A stretch of 34,151 bases of DNA from Anaeromonas sp052088025 (GTDB lineage Bacteria; Bacillota; Clostridia; Tissierellales; SIT17): assembly GCF_052088025.1 (NCBI RefSeq), contig NZ_JBQCYD010000024.1, positions 1 to 34,151 on the forward strand, written 5' to 3'. This document shows, piece by piece, positions 1 through 8,500 of this stretch. The notes below the pieces were generated by a model, which was not told where the DNA came from, ran no database searches, and saw only the letters and a program-made list of their open reading frames with translations. The position numbers were made by a program, and so were the translations under genes. The stretch's first letter is position 1; each line of letters starts with the position of its first letter.

Positions 1-45
1 TGTAAATAAACGTAGTAAATATGCGAGTTGTAGAGTTCTGCAACG

Positions 46-63
46 AGCTATATAAATATAGCT
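46..63. repeat. Short inverted repeat before the aldehyde dehydrogenase RBS
   Basis: A 7-bp stem (AGCTATA/TATAGCT) with a TAAA loop ends just before the AAGGAGG Shine-Dalgarno site at 64-70. It could fold in the leader RNA, but no ligand motif or terminator tract accompanies it. The first 80 bases otherwise hold no recognisable gene. Confidence 0.3.
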
Positions 64-80
64 AAGGAGGAATGTAAAAA

Positions 81-1487
81 ATGGATTACAATAAACTATA
101 TATTGATGGCAAGTGGGTTAAACCAAATAGTAGTAAAACTATAGAAGTAGAAAATCCTGCAAACAAAGAAATAATTGCAAAAATTCCTGCTTCAAATAAG
201 GAAGATGTGGAGTCAGCTGTAAATGCTGCAAAGCTAGCATTTGAAAGCTGGCAATATGAAGATTTAAGTAAAAGAGTTGAATTAGTTCAAAAGTTAAAAG
301 ATGAGATAGAAAATAGAAAAGATGACATGGTTAAAATTATAATGGATGAATTAGGTAGGAGTAAAGCCTTTGCACTTGATCCTCAAGTTCAGCCATATAT
401 TGATGCTATGGAAGATTTCATAGACATAGTTAATAACTATGAATTTGAAGTTGAAAAAGATGGATATAAGGTTAGAAAAGAACCATTTGGTGTAGTTGCA
501 GCAATTACTCCATGGAACTACCCACTAGGACAGATTATTAAAAAAATCATTCCTGCTCTTTTAGTAGGAAATACAATAGTATTAAAACCTAGTCAAAAAA
601 CACCTCTAGTAGCTTATATCTTAGCTGAGTGTTTTGACAAAGTTGGATTTCCAAAAGGAGTATTTAATTTAGTAACTGGAGCAGGTTCTGAAGTTGGAGA
701 TATGCTTACAAAACATAAAGATGTAGATGCAGTATCATTTACTGGTTCAGTTGAAGGTGGAAAGGCTGTTGGTGAAGCTGCTATTAATGGAATTAAAAAA
801 GTTACCTTAGAACTTGGTGGTAAATCTCCTGCCATACTTCTAAAAGGTGGAGATTATGAACTCGGTATCAAGAAGACATTAAACACTGTATATAACAATA
901 CTGGACAAACTTGTAGTGCCTTTACAAGATTGCTTATTCCAAAAGATGAAAAAGAAGAAATCGAAAAGTTAGTTGTAGATATGAGTAAAAAATATAAATT
1001 CGGAGATCCATATAGTGAAGACAAGATAGTTGGTCCCCTTGTAAGTCAAAAACAATTTGATAAGGTGAAAAAATATGTTGAAAAAGGAATTGATGAAGGC
1101 GCAAATATAATCTATGGTGAAGTGCCAACAGATGATAGCAAAGGCTATTATGTAGGTCCTGTTGTATTTAGTGATGTGAAAAATGACATGGCTATTGCAA
1201 GTGATGAAATTTTTGGACCAGTACTTTCAATTATAACTTATAAGGATGAGGAAGATGCTATTAAAATAGCAAATGATACTACATTTGGACTAGCTGGTGC
1301 AGTATTTGGACCAGAAGAAAAAGCTCACAAAATAGCAAATAGAATTAAAGCAGGTACCATTACTGTAAATGAAGGAAACAGATCTCACAAGGCTCCATTT
1401 GGTGGATATAAACATTCAGGAATTGGACGTGAAGGTGGAGTTGCAGGATTTGAAGCCTTCCTACAAGAAAAGGCTATATTTAGTTAA
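81..1487 (+). CDS. NAD(P)-dependent aldehyde dehydrogenase family protein
   Basis: Full-length (468 aa) non-acylating aldehyde dehydrogenase, which should oxidise an aldehyde to its carboxylate with NAD(P)+ in the cytosol. Visible hallmarks are the cofactor-binding TPWNYPL segment (about 143-149), the SFTGS turn (219-223), the general-base Glu244 in LELGGKSP, and the catalytic Cys278 in NTGQTC. EIFGPV and the PFGGYKHSGIGRE segment near the C-terminus complete the family pattern. The start is fixed by AAGGAGG eleven bases upstream. It stands alone and convergent to the next gene, with a terminator directly after the stop. It is distinct from the CoA-acylating EutE at 13997-15484. The substrate cannot be told from sequence; a role in detoxifying aldehydes from the nearby eut pathway is only a guess. 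Confidence 0.93.
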   Translation: MDYNKLYIDGKWVKPNSSKTIEVENPANKEIIAKIPASNKEDVESAVNAAKLAFESWQYEDLSKRVELVQKLKDEIENRKDDMVKIIMDELGRSKAFALDPQVQPYIDAMEDFIDIVNNYEFEVEKDGYKVRKEPFGVVAAITPWNYPLGQIIKKIIPALLVGNTIVLKPSQKTPLVAYILAECFDKVGFPKGVFNLVTGAGSEVGDMLTKHKDVDAVSFTGSVEGGKAVGEAAINGIKKVTLELGGKSPAILLKGGDYELGIKKTLNTVYNNTGQTCSAFTRLLIPKDEKEEIEKLVVDMSKKYKFGDPYSEDKIVGPLVSQKQFDKVKKYVEKGIDEGANIIYGEVPTDDSKGYYVGPVVFSDVKNDMAIASDEIFGPVLSIITYKDEEDAIKIANDTTFGLAGAVFGPEEKAHKIANRIKAGTITVNEGNRSHKAPFGGYKHSGIGREGGVAGFEAFLQEKAIFS

Positions 1488-1494
1488 TAAATTT

Positions 1495-1525
1495 AAAGGA
1501 TTTGGCAAAAGCCAAATCCTTTTTT
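1495..1525. terminator. Bidirectional rho-independent terminator
   Basis: A 12-bp perfect stem (AAAGGATTTGGC, AAAA loop, GCCAAATCCTTT) is followed on the plus strand by a T run. On the minus strand the complement also ends in an AAATTT tract. It lies between the convergent aldehyde dehydrogenase and the Cys-rich protein gene and can serve both. Confidence 0.85.
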
Positions 1526-1530
1526 AATAT

Positions 1531-1878
1531 TTATCCTAGCATTTGTCTACATTCATCTGCGCAAGATCTGCATATTTCAGCACATTTTTTACAATGATCT
1601 GTAGTCATTTTTTCACATTCTACTGCACATGCATCACAAATCTCAGCACATTCTTTACAAATATGAGCAGCATGATCGCTTCCACGTGCCATGAAACCTA
1701 TTGCCGTTTCACAAATATCTATACAATCTCTTAATATCTTCATACAAGATACCATCTTTTTTACATCTTCTTCATTCATGCAAAGTGTCAGACATTCTTC
1801 ACAAGCCCTTAAACATTTTACACATTCGTCAATACATTTTTGCATGTTATCATTTCCTAAATTACCTACTATAGCCAC
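1531..1878 (-). CDS. Cys-rich four-helix-bundle (DUF326/Csp-like) protein
   Basis: A 115-aa protein with 19 cysteines, mostly spaced CxxC or CxxxC along predicted helices, as in the DUF326 family. That family includes the copper-storage Csp proteins, in which four helices carry inward-facing thiols that bind Cu(I). There is no signal peptide or Tat motif, so it would be a cytosolic (Csp3-like) form. The start is a GTG at 1878 preceded by AGGAG at a good distance. An internal ATG at 1845 has a poorer site. No copper exporter or CsoR regulator is adjacent, so the metal and purpose remain inferred from family membership. Confidence 0.82.
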   Translation of the reverse strand: MAIVGNLGNDNMQKCIDECVKCLRACEECLTLCMNEEDVKKMVSCMKILRDCIDICETAIGFMARGSDHAAHICKECAEICDACAVECEKMTTDHCKKCAEICRSCADECRQMLG

Positions 1879-1924
1879 TTAAACAACTCCTATCTTTATT
1901 TATTACAATAATATTATTACCAAA

Positions 1925-3253
1925 TCATTTTAAATTATGAGATTGTTTTTTAATTAATATTATTCCAAGTATAAGAGTTACTGCTTCTGCCACTACAATA
2001 CTTAACCATACTCCATCCATTTGAAAGAAATAAGATAATGTAAATAGAGAAAAAAGTAATACTACAACTCCACGAGATAATGTAATCATAGTAGAATAAT
2101 TAGAAAGTTCTATTGATTGAAAATAAGTGCTTATTACTATATTTACTCCCATTGCTATAAATGATATGAAATATATTCTTATTCCTCTTGTACTTATAGC
2201 AATTAGTTCAAAGCTTGCATCTGTAAATAGGGATATTAGTTCTTTAGAAAAAATAGTTCCAACTATAAAGAAAGATGATCCAAATATAAGGGCTGAAACT
2301 ATACCATATTTCCTTATTTTTTCTACACGGATTTTAAGCCCCGCTCCATGATTTATACTTATAAGGGGTTGAATCCCTTGTGCAAGTCCTGTAAACATAT
2401 ATGCACATATAAGTGCTATATTTGCTATTATTCCATAGGCTGAAACTCCTATCTCACCTAATAAATTTAATATTACTAAATTAAATGAAACTATTACTAT
2501 TCCAGATGAAATTTCTATTATAAAGCTTGGTAAACCATTTGTAAATATTCTTTTAAATAACGAAAAATCAAATTTCATTTTAACTAATTTAAGGTTTGCA
2601 TCTCCTCTTATAAAGTGACTAGCAAGTATAATTATGCTGACAAAGGCACTCATAACCGTTGCACTTGCAGCACCTTTCATGCCCCACTCAAATACTACTA
2701 TAAAGAGCCAATCAAAAAATATATTAGTAATTCCACCCATAATAGTTGCCATCATTGCAAGCTGTGGCGCCCTATCATTTCTGACAAGTGGAGTTAAGCC
2801 ATATACAAATAAAAAGCTAAAGGAAAACATAAGTACTGGTCTTAAATAATCTGTAACAAGTTCTATATTGGTACTTTCTGCACCTAATACACATGAAATT
2901 TCTTCTAAAAATAAAGTCCCAAATAATGAATATATAATTCCAAATAAAGATATAAAGGCAATAGATAAGGTGAAAATATTATTTACCTTTTCATAGTCTT
3001 TTTTACCCATAACTACAGATATAGCAGTAGCACCTCCTACACCAAACAAGAGAGCTGTTGCAAAAAGTATATTAAATACAGGTATGGCAATATTAAGGGC
3101 TGCAAGTCCACGAGGACCTATCCATCTTCCTATAAAAACCGTATCAGCTAAGATATATAGTGAGTTCATTATCATTCCTGCTATTGCAGCTGAAACATAT
3201 TTAAAAAATAATGTTTTTATATCATCCTTTAATAAATCGCTAGAGCTTTTCAT
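1925..3253 (-). CDS. MATE family efflux transporter
   Basis: An integral membrane protein of about 442 aa with roughly twelve hydrophobic segments in two similar halves. The N-terminal half contains the MATE-typical stretch SLYILADTVFIGRWIGPRGLAA followed by a Gly-rich segment (FGVGGATAISVVMGKKD). It should export cationic or organic compounds by Na+ or H+ antiport, or flip lipids. The start at 3253 is chosen because GGAG at 3263-3266 directly abuts the earlier ATG (3262) but lies nine bases before this one; the 445-aa version is the alternative. It follows the HD-GYP gene in the same direction. The substrate is unknown. Confidence 0.9.
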   Translation of the reverse strand: MKSSSDLLKDDIKTLFFKYVSAAIAGMIMNSLYILADTVFIGRWIGPRGLAALNIAIPVFNILFATALLFGVGGATAISVVMGKKDYEKVNNIFTLSIAFISLFGIIYSLFGTLFLEEISCVLGAESTNIELVTDYLRPVLMFSFSFLFVYGLTPLVRNDRAPQLAMMATIMGGITNIFFDWLFIVVFEWGMKGAASATVMSAFVSIIILASHFIRGDANLKLVKMKFDFSLFKRIFTNGLPSFIIEISSGIVIVSFNLVILNLLGEIGVSAYGIIANIALICAYMFTGLAQGIQPLISINHGAGLKIRVEKIRKYGIVSALIFGSSFFIVGTIFSKELISLFTDASFELIAISTRGIRIYFISFIAMGVNIVISTYFQSIELSNYSTMITLSRGVVVLLFSLFTLSYFFQMDGVWLSIVVAEAVTLILGIILIKKQSHNLK

Positions 3254-3273
3254 CTTTTTCATCTCCTAAACTA

Positions 3274-3310
3274 CAATAAAATACCCCCCATTTAATATGA
3301 GAGGATTTTG
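3274..3310 (-). terminator. Likely terminator after the HD-GYP gene
   Basis: On the minus strand AAAATCCTCTC pairs with GGGGGGTATTTT (one bulged base, several G-U pairs) around an AT-rich loop, and ends in TATTTTATT. It lies three bases after the HD-GYP stop and before the MATE gene RBS. Confidence 0.55.
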
Positions 3311-3312
3311 CT

Positions 3313-4218
3313 TTATTTTATACCTTCATTTTTATATAATATCTCAGCAAAAATTTCAACTAATTCATTATCATAATGACTTCCTGCATGTTTCTTTATC
3401 TCTCCTAAAGCTTGACTAGGGGTCATTCCTTTTCTATATGGCCTATCTGATGTCATAGCATCATAGGAGTCTGCTATAGCTATTATACGAGCTTCTAAGC
3501 ATATCTCATCTGCCTTTAGCCCACTTGGATAACCTGATCCATCAACTTTTTCATGATGCTCATTTATTACCTTTGATAAATTTTTAAAATATGTTTTTTC
3601 AACTAATTTAGCACCATAGCCTGGATGCTTTTTAATTTCATCAAATTCTTCCCTTGTAAGTGATGATGGTTTCTTAAGTATATCATCTGGTATATTCACC
3701 TTTCCTATATCATGAAAAAGTGATGCAAAAGCTATTCTTTCAATCATGTCATTTGAGAGCTTCAATTTATTAGCTATTTCAATAGAATACTTTTGTACTC
3801 TTTCTCCATGATTGTGAGTATACATATCCTTTTCTTGACTCTTTTTAGATATTTCATTTAATTCTTTTAATGTATTACTTATAAAATGAAATATTGGTTT
3901 AGTTGTTACATAAAGTAATTTTATATCTTCTAATGCTTTTAATTTTACTGTTTCTTTTAATTCATCAACATAAAAATATTCATTTTTTTTAAGTTCCTTT
4001 TCTACATCATCTATCGTAAATACAACCTCACCTTCTAATATGTAAAAGAACTCCATTAATTCACCTTGACCTGGTTCTATAAAAAAGTATTCATCTGCCT
4101 TTATATTTTGAATCATTATTTCTGTTCCATCCCCACGTGCTATAAGACTAAGATTAGCATCATCTTGTATAAATTGTTCTATAAAAGTTTCATTATTTCC
4201 TATATATAAACCTTCCAT
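3313..4218 (-). CDS. Cupin-domain HD-GYP phosphohydrolase
   Basis: About 301 aa. Residues about 20-100 form a small beta-rich cupin-like domain (GQGELMEFFYILEGEVVF). The C-terminal two thirds are an HD-GYP domain with HNHGERV, LFHDIGKVNIPDDIL, HPGYGAKLVE and the diagnostic HHEKVDGSGYPSG, plus ARIIAIADSYDAMTSDRPYR. HD-GYP proteins usually hydrolyse cyclic di-GMP. The cupin may act as a sensor. AGGAGG at 4225-4230 sits six bases before the ATG at 4218 and three before a tandem ATG at 4221. A longer reading back to 4272 would run through a TATAAT box (4249-4254) and is rejected. Cyclic-nucleotide specificity is inferred from the family. Confidence 0.88.
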   Translation of the reverse strand: MEGLYIGNNETFIEQFIQDDANLSLIARGDGTEIMIQNIKADEYFFIEPGQGELMEFFYILEGEVVFTIDDVEKELKKNEYFYVDELKETVKLKALEDIKLLYVTTKPIFHFISNTLKELNEISKKSQEKDMYTHNHGERVQKYSIEIANKLKLSNDMIERIAFASLFHDIGKVNIPDDILKKPSSLTREEFDEIKKHPGYGAKLVEKTYFKNLSKVINEHHEKVDGSGYPSGLKADEICLEARIIAIADSYDAMTSDRPYRKGMTPSQALGEIKKHAGSHYDNELVEIFAEILYKNEGIK

Positions 4219-4248
4219 CATTTTCCTCCTATAATAGATGTTTTCTCT

Positions 4249-4254
4249 ATTATA
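4249..4254 (-). promoter_or_regulatory. -10 box of the HD-GYP gene
   Basis: TATAAT on the minus strand about 30 bases before the chosen start. No well-spaced -35 is clear; the region upstream is the arm of a 54-bp palindrome, so a protein binding there would overlap the promoter. Confidence 0.5.
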
Positions 4255-4263
4255 ACATACTTT

Positions 4264-4317
4264 ATATAACAATAAATCAATAATCCTATATATAGGATTA
4301 TTGATTTATTGTTATAT
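4264..4317. repeat. Perfect 54-bp palindrome
   Basis: Two exact 27-base arms meet with no spacer at 4290/4291, centred on CCTATATATAGG. It begins three bases after the stop of the small secreted protein gene and ends just upstream of the HD-GYP -10 box. It has no T tract in either direction, so it is an imperfect fit for an intrinsic terminator. It could be a cruciform, an RNA 3' stem or an operator. Confidence 0.9.
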
Positions 4318-4320
4318 CTA

Positions 4321-4701
4321 TTACCATGTAGGTACTATTAATGGATCAATCCATACTTCTCTTCCGCCTATGATATATAAATCATATTCACATTTTACAA
4401 CTACGCCTAATTTTGCAGCTCTTTTAATCATAGCCTTAGCTTCTTTGTCTGTTACTTTAACTAATGTATCTATGATTTTGTCTATGTGTCTTTCACTCAT
4501 ACCTGGTAAATCAGCTAAAAACTGTGCTGTTTTAACCTTACGAGCTATTGATTCATTAGTTCTTGCTACATCTTCCTTTACCTGTTCTACTACATCTTCA
4601 TAATCATCATCGTAGTTATCATCAGCTAAAGCAACCATAGGTACTATAGCCATAACAAATGCTAGTATAAGTAATATAGATATCAGTTTTCTTTTCTTCA
4701 T
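4321..4701 (-). CDS. Small secreted protein of unknown function
   Basis: 126 aa starting with a clear Sec signal peptide: KKRK, a hydrophobic core (LISILLILAFVMAIV), then VALA before an acidic mature N-terminus (DDNYDDDYEDVVEQ). The mature part is mostly helical and charged, with no cysteine motif except one Cys, and ends in a hydrophobic segment WIDPLIVPTW. I do not recognise a family. The RBS AAAGGAGGTG sits at standard distance. It lies downstream of the CCA-adding enzyme gene with a 118-base gap that offers a weak promoter (TTGGAA, 16 bases, TACTAT), so it is probably transcribed separately. Confidence 0.75.
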   Translation of the reverse strand: MKKRKLISILLILAFVMAIVPMVALADDNYDDDYEDVVEQVKEDVARTNESIARKVKTAQFLADLPGMSERHIDKIIDTLVKVTDKEAKAMIKRAAKLGVVVKCEYDLYIIGGREVWIDPLIVPTW

Positions 4702-4819
4702 GTTTTCACCTCCTTTTTGCCTATAGTAATACTTCTACATAAGTTTCCAAACTCCTTCATAAATCTTCTAAATTCCAAATATTTTTTTGAATTTGTTATT
4801 ATCATGACAATTATCGCAT

Positions 4820-6163
4820 TTAGGATTTTTTATGCCTTTTTTTCATTATTTCTAATAATTTTTCTTTATTGTTTAATTTTTCATCTTCCATAACCATTTC
4901 AAATAGCTCTTTTAATATTCTCCCTATCTCTTTGCCTTGTGGAATGCCTAGATCTATCAAATCCTTGCCATCTATAGCTAGGTCCTTTATACTCATAGGA
5001 TCTTTTCTATTTAATATTTCCCTTATTCTAATTTCTAATTTATCAATATCATTTGTATTCACATTTTCATTGGTACAAATTTTATCAGCTCTCATTAAAT
5101 CTAAGAGCATATATATCTCTTTTCTACCTACCCTATTTATTACTCTTTTAAGTCCCTTATCACTAAATTCATTATGCCCTATCATATGCTCTTTTACTAA
5201 AGTAGATACTGTATTTATTAGCTTTTTAGGTGAGTTTAATCTCTTTAATATGATTTTTGCAAGTTCAGATCCTTTTTTATGATGATTATAAAAATGTCCA
5301 ATTCCTTGATCATCAACTGTAAATGTATTTGGTTTTGATATATCATGAAAAAATGCTGCAAGCCTATTTTCTATTATTTTAGGAGACTTATCCACAACAC
5401 AAAGCATATGACTAAATACATCCTTATCATGATGTGGATTATATTGATTAAAATCCACACTTTCAACAATTTCAGGAACTATATAATCTATTAATCCAGT
5501 ATTAACTAATAGTCTAATCCCAATTGAGGGAATATCAGATAAAAGTATTTTGAAAAACTCATCTCTTATTCTCTCTTTAGATATATTTTGAAGTTTTTCT
5601 TTTAAATCTATTATAGCTTCATATGTATTTTCTTCTATATCAAAATTTAGCTGGCTGCTAAATCTAATTGCTCTAAGTATCCTAAGTGCATCTTCAGAAA
5701 ACCTTTCATTAGGACTTCCTACAGTTTTAATTAGACCAAAATTTATATCATTCTTACCTTCAAAAGGATCTATAAGTCCTATTTTAGGATGATAGCTAAT
5801 AGCATTTATGGTGAAATCTCGTCTAGCTAAATCTTCAAGTATATCTTTTTTAAACTCTATGACTTGTGGTCTTCTACTATCCTTATATTCTGATTCTGCT
5901 CTAAATGTAGTTATTTCTATATGCATGGAATTTTTTATTACTATTATTGTACCAAATTTCTTTCCTATATCTATAGTCTTTTCTTCTTTAAAAATATTTA
6001 GTATCTGACAAGGTAGTGCTGAAGTGGTCACATCCCAGTCATTTGGAATTCTATTCATGAGAGAGTCACGAACACATCCTCCCACAATATAGGCTTCAAA
6101 TCCCACTTTATTTAGTTTATCTAATATGTATAATACTGTTTTAGGCATTTTTATATTTAGCAT
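4820..6163 (-). CDS. cca: CCA tRNA nucleotidyltransferase (HD-domain type)
   Basis: About 447 aa; adds or repairs the 3' CCA of tRNA from CTP and ATP. The class II nucleotidyltransferase head shows GGCVRDSLM and the catalytic DWDVTTSA (Asp pair), then RRDFTINAI and the RILRAIRFSSQLNFDIE motif of the nucleotide-binding neck. A C-terminal HD domain follows (HDKDVFSHML, AAFFHDISKP, HH pair), as in many bacterial enzymes. The ATG at 6163 has GAGGTG seven bases upstream. The longer reading (TTG at 6190) includes a TATAAT promoter element and is rejected. Housekeeping gene, not part of the eut operon, which terminates just upstream. Confidence 0.93.
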   Translation of the reverse strand: MLNIKMPKTVLYILDKLNKVGFEAYIVGGCVRDSLMNRIPNDWDVTTSALPCQILNIFKEEKTIDIGKKFGTIIVIKNSMHIEITTFRAESEYKDSRRPQVIEFKKDILEDLARRDFTINAISYHPKIGLIDPFEGKNDINFGLIKTVGSPNERFSEDALRILRAIRFSSQLNFDIEENTYEAIIDLKEKLQNISKERIRDEFFKILLSDIPSIGIRLLVNTGLIDYIVPEIVESVDFNQYNPHHDKDVFSHMLCVVDKSPKIIENRLAAFFHDISKPNTFTVDDQGIGHFYNHHKKGSELAKIILKRLNSPKKLINTVSTLVKEHMIGHNEFSDKGLKRVINRVGRKEIYMLLDLMRADKICTNENVNTNDIDKLEIRIREILNRKDPMSIKDLAIDGKDLIDLGIPQGKEIGRILKELFEMVMEDEKLNNKEKLLEIMKKRHKKS

Positions 6164-6202
6164 TTTTTTCACCTCACCTTCATTATACAATATATTTTAC
6201 AT

Positions 6203-6252
6203 AAAAAAATTAAAAGACAGGGTTCAATTAAAAATTAATCCCCATCTTTTAA
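6203..6252 (-). terminator. Terminator of the eut operon
   Basis: On the minus strand TAAAAGATGGGG pairs with CCCTGTCTTTTA (one small bulge), an inner ATTAA/TTAAT stem extends it, and a run ATTTTTTT follows. It sits about 20 bases after the eutQ stop and before the cca promoter, so it closes the eut transcript. Confidence 0.8.
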
Positions 6253-6272
6253 ATATATTATTAATTATAATC

Positions 6273-6716
6273 TTATAATTCTTCCCAATTAGCAGGATAT
6301 ACTATATAGATGAATTTAGCATGGTCAGGACAACTAAATTTTATTGGAGTATCTTTAGGGATTAAAATTATATCACCTTGCTCACCCACGATTTTTCTAC
6401 CATCAATAATTATCTCTAAAGTTCCTTCCATGATATAGTCTATTTCATCATATTTAAGTGTCCAATCAAATACAGTTTCTTCCATCTCCATTACACCACA
6501 GCCAAGCCTTGGACTTTCTTCAAGTGTAAAGACATCCTTTAAATAAACCTTATCACCAGGTTTTCCTGTATCAAATTTTTCTAGTTTTACTTTGTTAGTT
6601 TTTACAACTGCTACTCCACTTTCATCTACTTCTTTTAAATTGTTTTTTGTTTCATCAAAATATTTCATTATAACTTTCTTAACTATCTCTTCTACATTCT
6701 TCTCGTTAATACTCAT
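6273..6716 (-). CDS. eutQ: EutQ-like cupin protein
   Basis: 147 aa. The N-terminal helix (EKNVEEIVKKVIMKYFDE) has the amphipathic pattern of a microcompartment targeting peptide. After a linker, a single cupin domain covers about residues 50-147 (LGCGVMEME, IDYIMEGTLEIIIDGR, GDIILIPKDTPIKFSCP, IVYPANWEEL), matching EutQ. In Salmonella, EutQ has been linked to acetate kinase activity and compartment assembly, so it may complete acetyl phosphate to acetate here. The start overlaps the end of eutH by eleven bases with AAAGGAG inside eutH, showing translational coupling. It is the last gene of the operon. Function beyond family membership is inferred. Confidence 0.88.
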   Translation of the reverse strand: MSINEKNVEEIVKKVIMKYFDETKNNLKEVDESGVAVVKTNKVKLEKFDTGKPGDKVYLKDVFTLEESPRLGCGVMEMEETVFDWTLKYDEIDYIMEGTLEIIIDGRKIVGEQGDIILIPKDTPIKFSCPDHAKFIYIVYPANWEEL

Positions 6717-7836
6717 TATTTATTGCTCCTTTATTTATGGTTTCATCAGGTTTATCTTTTGCCATAGTTTTATTGACAATCAATAAAGCTACTAGTACTG
6801 CTGTAATACCTCCTGCAAGTTTTCCTACTACCATAGGGAATATCATATCTTGTGCCACTCCGGCTGTAAATCCTAAATGATCTCCAAATACAAAGGAGGC
6901 ACTTACTGCAAATGCAACATTTATTATTTTTCCTCTATTATCCATATCTTTCATTAAGCCAAACATAGGTATATTATTTGCAAGTGTAGCTACCATACCT
7001 GCTGCTGCAACATCATTCATACCTAATAGTTTACCTACTTTAAGTAAAGGCTTTTTAAATACTTTTGTTATAACATAAACCATTGGGAATGCTCCTGCAA
7101 GTACTATTGCAATAGATCCTACAATTTCTATTCCATCCCAAATTGGTGCCATACCTGGAATTATAACAAGTCCTGTAAGAGTTTCTATGATTATTGATGC
7201 AAGTCCTATTGTTATGACTATTACAACTCCTCTTCCAAATACAGTAAATCCTTTTATCATCTTATTTGGCATCTTCCATAAGCCTAGTGAAATTAGTGCT
7301 GCAACTATTATTATTGGTACTAGGTTGCTTATTATCATTCCTACACTAAATCCTGCTACAAGTCCTCCTACAAATGCTCCTATAGGAATTGTAATTATAC
7401 CTGCTAATATTCCAGTTGCCAAAAACTTATGATCTTCTTTTTTAATTATTCCAAGTGCTACAGGTATAGTAAATACTATAGTAGGTCCCATCATTGCTCC
7501 AAGAATAAGTCCTGCAAAAAGTCCTGCTTCTGGAGTTTGAGCCATTTCTATTGCTAATGGATACCCGCCCATGTCATTTGCTAGAAGCGTTGTTGCAAAC
7601 ATAGCTGGATCTGCTCCTAATGCTGAATATATTGGTGATACTATAGGTGTAAGTATTTTTGCAAGAACTGGAGCAAGTGATATAACCCCTACCATTGCAA
7701 CAGCAAGCGAACCCATTGCCATTATACCTTCTTCAAATTGCTCACCTAATCCAAACTTATTTCCTATGATTTTATCTATAGCTCCTAAAACCATGAAAAT
7801 TACCATTATATACAAAATAATATCATTAATACTCAT
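6706..7836 (-). CDS. eutH: Ethanolamine transporter EutH
   Basis: 376 aa, eleven or so membrane segments; imports ethanolamine. The sequence carries the family-typical stretches IGNKFGLGEQFEEGIMAMG near residue 25, ANDMGGYPLA near residue 90, and VATLANNIPMFGLMKDMD and VFGDHLGFTAG in the C-terminal half. The length fits EutH. An RBS (AAAGGGGGT) precedes the ATG. Ethanolamine can diffuse as the neutral amine, so EutH matters mainly at low pH or low concentration (known for other bacteria). Placed between the second eutM and eutQ. Confidence 0.95.
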   Translation of the reverse strand: MSINDIILYIMVIFMVLGAIDKIIGNKFGLGEQFEEGIMAMGSLAVAMVGVISLAPVLAKILTPIVSPIYSALGADPAMFATTLLANDMGGYPLAIEMAQTPEAGLFAGLILGAMMGPTIVFTIPVALGIIKKEDHKFLATGILAGIITIPIGAFVGGLVAGFSVGMIISNLVPIIIVAALISLGLWKMPNKMIKGFTVFGRGVVIVITIGLASIIIETLTGLVIIPGMAPIWDGIEIVGSIAIVLAGAFPMVYVITKVFKKPLLKVGKLLGMNDVAAAGMVATLANNIPMFGLMKDMDNRGKIINVAFAVSASFVFGDHLGFTAGVAQDMIFPMVVGKLAGGITAVLVALLIVNKTMAKDKPDETINKGAINNEY

Positions 7837-7871
7837 ATATTTTACCCCCTTTATTTAATAAGGCTTTATTT

Positions 7872-8165
7872 TTATTCATTTGTTGAATTGCTCTTTGGTA
7901 AGATAACTTCAACTTCATTATGTGGTCTTGGTATAACATGTACAGAAATTAATTGTCCTACTCTTTCAGCCGCAGCTGCTCCTGCATCTGTAGCTGCCTT
8001 TATTGCACCTACATCTCCTCTAACCATAACAGTAACTAAACCTCCACCAACTTGTTCCTTTCCTACAAGTGTTACATTTGCTGCCTTTACCATTGCATCT
8101 GCTGCTTCTATTGCTCCTACTAATCCTTTTGTCTCTATCATTCCTAATGCGCTTTGATTTGCCAT
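7872..8165 (-). CDS. eutM: EutM/PduA-type hexameric shell protein (second copy)
   Basis: 97 aa with one BMC domain over nearly the whole chain: ALGMIETKGLVGAIEAADAM, VTLVGKEQVGGGLVTVMVRGDVGAI, then the VHVIPRPHNEVE tail. It forms hexamers that tile the flat facets and whose central pore passes small polar molecules. It is nearly identical to the protein at 13690-13974, differing at scattered residues and in a slightly longer tail (SNSTNE). Two EutM copies in one operon probably raise dosage or allow mixed hexamers. Confidence 0.95.
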   Translation of the reverse strand: MANQSALGMIETKGLVGAIEAADAMVKAANVTLVGKEQVGGGLVTVMVRGDVGAIKAATDAGAAAAERVGQLISVHVIPRPHNEVEVILPKSNSTNE

Positions 8166-8181
8166 TTAAAATCACTCCTTC

Positions 8182-8484
8182 TTATTTTTTGTTTAATTTA
8201 TTTAAAACTAAATTACATACTTTTTCTACTTTTTCTTCATCTGATATATTAAAATCTTTTTTTAATATATCTTTTATATTTGATATAGTTTCTTGCGTGC
8301 TTGATGAATTATCTTCTCTTTTATCATCATTTTTCATCTCACCATATACAATATCAATCTTACTTCTTCTTATTTCATCTTTAGCTCCTGGAGTAAGAAT
8401 CATATTATCTTGCATACATATTTGACTCTCATCTTTTGAAATAAATTCCTTATAATTATTTTTGGTAAGTAATATCTTTTTCAC
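8182..8484 (-). CDS. Small eut-operon protein with TPxAK motif
   Basis: 100 aa, no enzyme motif. Residues 27-45 (NMILTPGAKDEIRRSKIDI) match the N-terminal module of EutT in this operon at the same distance from the start, and also the C-terminus of the protein at 10706-11380. A polar, Ser/Asp-rich linker follows, then a C-terminal amphipathic helix (EEKVEKVCNLVLNKLNKK) like microcompartment targeting peptides. The GTG at 8484 is chosen because AGGGGTG lies just upstream. A longer reading to 8547 overlaps the PduT-like gene without an RBS. I infer an adaptor or scaffold role inside the compartment; this is not established. Confidence 0.7.
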   Translation of the reverse strand: MKKILLTKNNYKEFISKDESQICMQDNMILTPGAKDEIRRSKIDIVYGEMKNDDKREDNSSSTQETISNIKDILKKDFNISDEEKVEKVCNLVLNKLNKK

Positions 8485-8500
8485 ATTGTCACCCCTATCC

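Noticed and set aside
4219..4272. Longer start for the HD-GYP gene
   Set aside because: The extension covers the -10 box and AGGAGG site, so it is upstream control sequence.
4702..4819. Small RNA or attenuator between cca and the secreted-protein gene
   Set aside because: No stable stem with a T tract is seen; only a weak promoter.
6164..6190. TTG start for cca
   Set aside because: It includes a TATAAT element and the RBS that serves the ATG at 6163.
7888..8425. Leu/Ser/Thr-rich open frames on the plus strand opposite the eut genes
   Set aside because: Composition and position show they are shadows of BMC genes on the minus strand; no RBS or promoter supports them.
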